In this document: positions 62,280 to 64,000 of the stretch, in pieces | Layout of the letters: every line of letters begins with the position of its first letter | How positions within the stretch are numbered: position 1 is the first letter of the stretch | Assembly (NCBI GenBank): GCA_013399875.1 | Contig: VXAZ01003467.1 | Span: 248,001-312,000, forward strand | Length of the DNA stretch: 64,000 nucleotides | Direction of reading: 5' to 3' | Origin: Gymnorhina tibicen | Taxonomy: Eukaryota > Chordata > Aves > Passeriformes > Artamidae | The notes under the pieces: generated by a model | Database searches by the model: none | What the model was told of the DNA's origin: nothing | What the model saw: only the letters and a program-made list of their open reading frames with translations | Position numbers and translations under genes: made by a program

Positions 62280-63698
62280 AAGACTGGAGGAAAGAAAATG
62301 TCAGTCCTCTCTTAAAGAAGGGCAAGAAGGAGAGGATCCAGAGAAATCCATGCTGGTCACCCTCACCTCGATCTGTAGGAAGGTGATGAAGCAGCTAAAC
62401 CTCAAAACCATCTCCAGGCACATTAAGGACAAGAAAATTATCACAAATAGTCAGCAATGGGAATTCATACTTGACTGACTTGATTAAACTTCCATGAGGA
62501 AGCGACTGGTCTGGTAGATGAGGGGAGAGCAGTGGATATTGTCTGCTTGGACTTCAGTAAGGCTTTTGACTTTGTCTGCTGTGAGATCCTTCTAGACAAG
62601 CTGTTGATGCATGGGCTGATATAGGAGATGGAGGGGTAGTCTGAAAACTGGCTGGATGTCTGGGCCCAGAGTGTGATGGTCAGTGGGGTAAAATCTACTC
62701 GGAGGTCAGCAACTCGTGGTGTAGCCCACAGGGTCAGTAGTGCATCCCACGGGGTGCATCCCAGGGGTCAGTAGTGCATCCAGTCCTGTTTAGTGCCTTC
62801 ATTAATCACCTAGATGACGGTGCAGAGTGTATTCTCAGAGGGCTTGCAGAAGATGAAAAGAATGGGAGAAGTGTGCAGTACTCAGGAGTGATGGGTGCCA
62901 TCCAGAGGGACCTCGACAGGCTGGAGCAGTGGGTTGCCAGGAACGTCATGCAGTTCAGCAAGGAGAAGTGCAAAGTCCTGCAGGTAGGCAGGAACAAACC
63001 CAGGCACCAGTGTATGCTGGGGGCCACCCAGCTGGAAAGCAGCTTGGCTTGGGCAGGAAAGGACACCAGCTTGAGCCCGAGCCAGCAATGTGCGCATGGG
63101 ATATGGAAGGTTAATGGTATCCTGGGCTACGTTAAACAGTAGAATTGTCCCTGTGTGTGGAGAGACTGATCCTGCCCCTGCACGCCCTGGTGAGGCCACA
63201 CTGTGTCTGTTCTGTGCTCCTCAGCACAAGAAAGGGATGGAGCTGCTGGAGAAAGTCCAGTGAAGAGTCACTAAGATGATTAAAGGGTCTAGAGCCCATC
63301 ACATAGGAGACAGGCTGAGAGCCTAGAAAAAAGAAGGCACAGGTGGGATCTTACTGACGTCTATTAACACTTGAAGGAAGGGTGCAAAAATGATGGGGCC
63401 AAGCCCTTTACGGTGGTGTTCAGTGACATGACAAGAGGCAGAGGATACAACCTGAAACACAGGAGGTTTCAGTGGAAAAACAAGAAACACGTTTTACCTT
63501 TTTCACCTTTTCTGAAGGTTGACTGAGCATAGGAATAAGTTGCCCAGAGAGGTTGTGGAGTCCAAATCCATGGAGAAATTCAAAAGCTGTCTGTTCAGGG
63601 GAGCTGGCTCCAGGTGACCGTGCTCGAGCAGGGACAGTGGACTAGATGACCTCTGGCGATCCCTGCCATCCTCAATCTTTCTGTAATTCTTTGATCTT
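62280..63698 (+). mobile_element. CR1 LINE fragment (+), 1.4 kb, broken ORF2 and 3' end
   Basis: Starts at an EDWRKENVS-like position and then shows KKGKKE (near 62320), the LDFSKAFD reverse-transcriptase motif (near 62548-62571), PVLFSAFINHLDDG (62779-62820) and AIQRDLDRLEQW (near 62900-62935). The late ORF2 pattern KEKCKVLQVGRN (62962-62997) is followed by the 3' region (GTTGCCCAGAGAGGTTGTGGAG near 63540). It ends with GACTAGATGACCTC and a decayed terminal repeat near 63690. Frameshifts, stops and a small local duplication around 62720-62780 show it is dead. The catalytic Asp-Asp motif region is altered (LAEDE). Confidence 0.93.
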
Positions 63699-64000
63699 AT
63701 TCAGCTTTTACATAGTGTAATTGGTAAAGCTAATGTCTGTCTTGCTGTTCTGTACCTTCCCAAATTCCTCATTTGCAAATACTAAAGCCATTGATAGAAC
63801 AGCATGATTGAATGGGTTTTAAAGACCTGTGAGACAATTCTACGGGACAAGAAATTCTCAGATATATTCAATAAGGTAATTAAAAGACCATCTGTGTATC
63901 AGTATTTTTTTTCCAGTAAAGAAGTCTCTTTAGAGTGCCATCTTGTGTTGAAACCTCAGACTGAGATTTCCATAGAACAAAGGAGGAATTAGTAAAAAAA

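Larger units (their letters stand above)
56886..64000 (+). other. PARP8: PARP8 intron, incomplete (more than 7.1 kb)
   Basis: Begins GTAAGT. No further PARP8 exon found. Contains a CA/TA microsatellite (58860-58890) and CR1 fragments at 61740-61880 and 62280-63698. The remaining sequence is AT-rich without recognised features. Confidence 0.75.

Noticed and set aside
62882..63199. Frames antisense to the CR1 fragment
   Set aside because: Shadows of the retrotransposon coding region.
56886..64000. Search for the next PARP8 exons (transferase domain)
   Set aside because: No matching coding stretch was seen; they are expected beyond 64000.
1..64000. CRISPR arrays, operons, tRNA or rRNA genes
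   Set aside because: No direct-repeat/spacer arrays, no tRNA-like or rRNA sequence; the organisation is that of a vertebrate intron-rich gene.

Overview
The window comes from a vertebrate nuclear genome, almost certainly a bird. It is AT-rich and intron-dominated, and coding DNA exists only as short exons with GT/AG borders. The interspersed repeats are of avian type: CR1 LINE fragments, one of them ending in the characteristic TGTGATTCTGTGATT-like tail, and two kinds of avian endogenous-retrovirus solo LTR. Nothing prokaryotic or organellar was seen. The exact species cannot be read from the sequence.

Only one gene can be supported: PARP8, on the + strand. Twelve consecutive exons between 29071 and 56885 join with matching codon phases into 1,432 nt, or 477 complete codons, without a stop. 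They encode the middle of the protein: the conserved N-terminal region, the basic/Ser-rich linker and the segment just before the catalytic domain. I could not find the start-codon exon or the approximately 50 N-terminal residues upstream. The C-terminal ADP-ribosyltransferase exons are not seen downstream either, so the gene should extend past both ends of the window. On that reading 1-29070 is a very long 5' intron (or 5' flank) and 56886-64000 is an unfinished intron.

Layout: 1-9409 is AT-rich intronic or flanking DNA. 9410-10484 is an old LTR in + orientation. 10570-11330 is a GC-richer block of unknown origin with a 13-bp tandem repeat. About 13705-13925 is a short CR1 tail (-). 17537-17900 is a solo LTR (-) with a clean 6-bp target-site duplication and a perfect 19-bp hairpin. 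21786-23110 is a tail-to-tail pair of CR1 fragments. 29071-56885 holds the PARP8 exons. 61740-61880 (-) and 62280-63698 (+) are CR1 fragments in the last visible intron.

The two most interesting observations lie in PARP8. The large exon (53822-54386) encodes six back-to-back repeats of exactly 22 residues, each with an HKLL-like motif followed by a basophilic-kinase-like R-x-x-S. Immediately upstream, at 52237-52335, is an unannotated-looking 99-nt open segment with strong splice sites and matching phase (2/2). It would insert 33 residues, including a lysine-rich NLS-like patch, without changing the frame.
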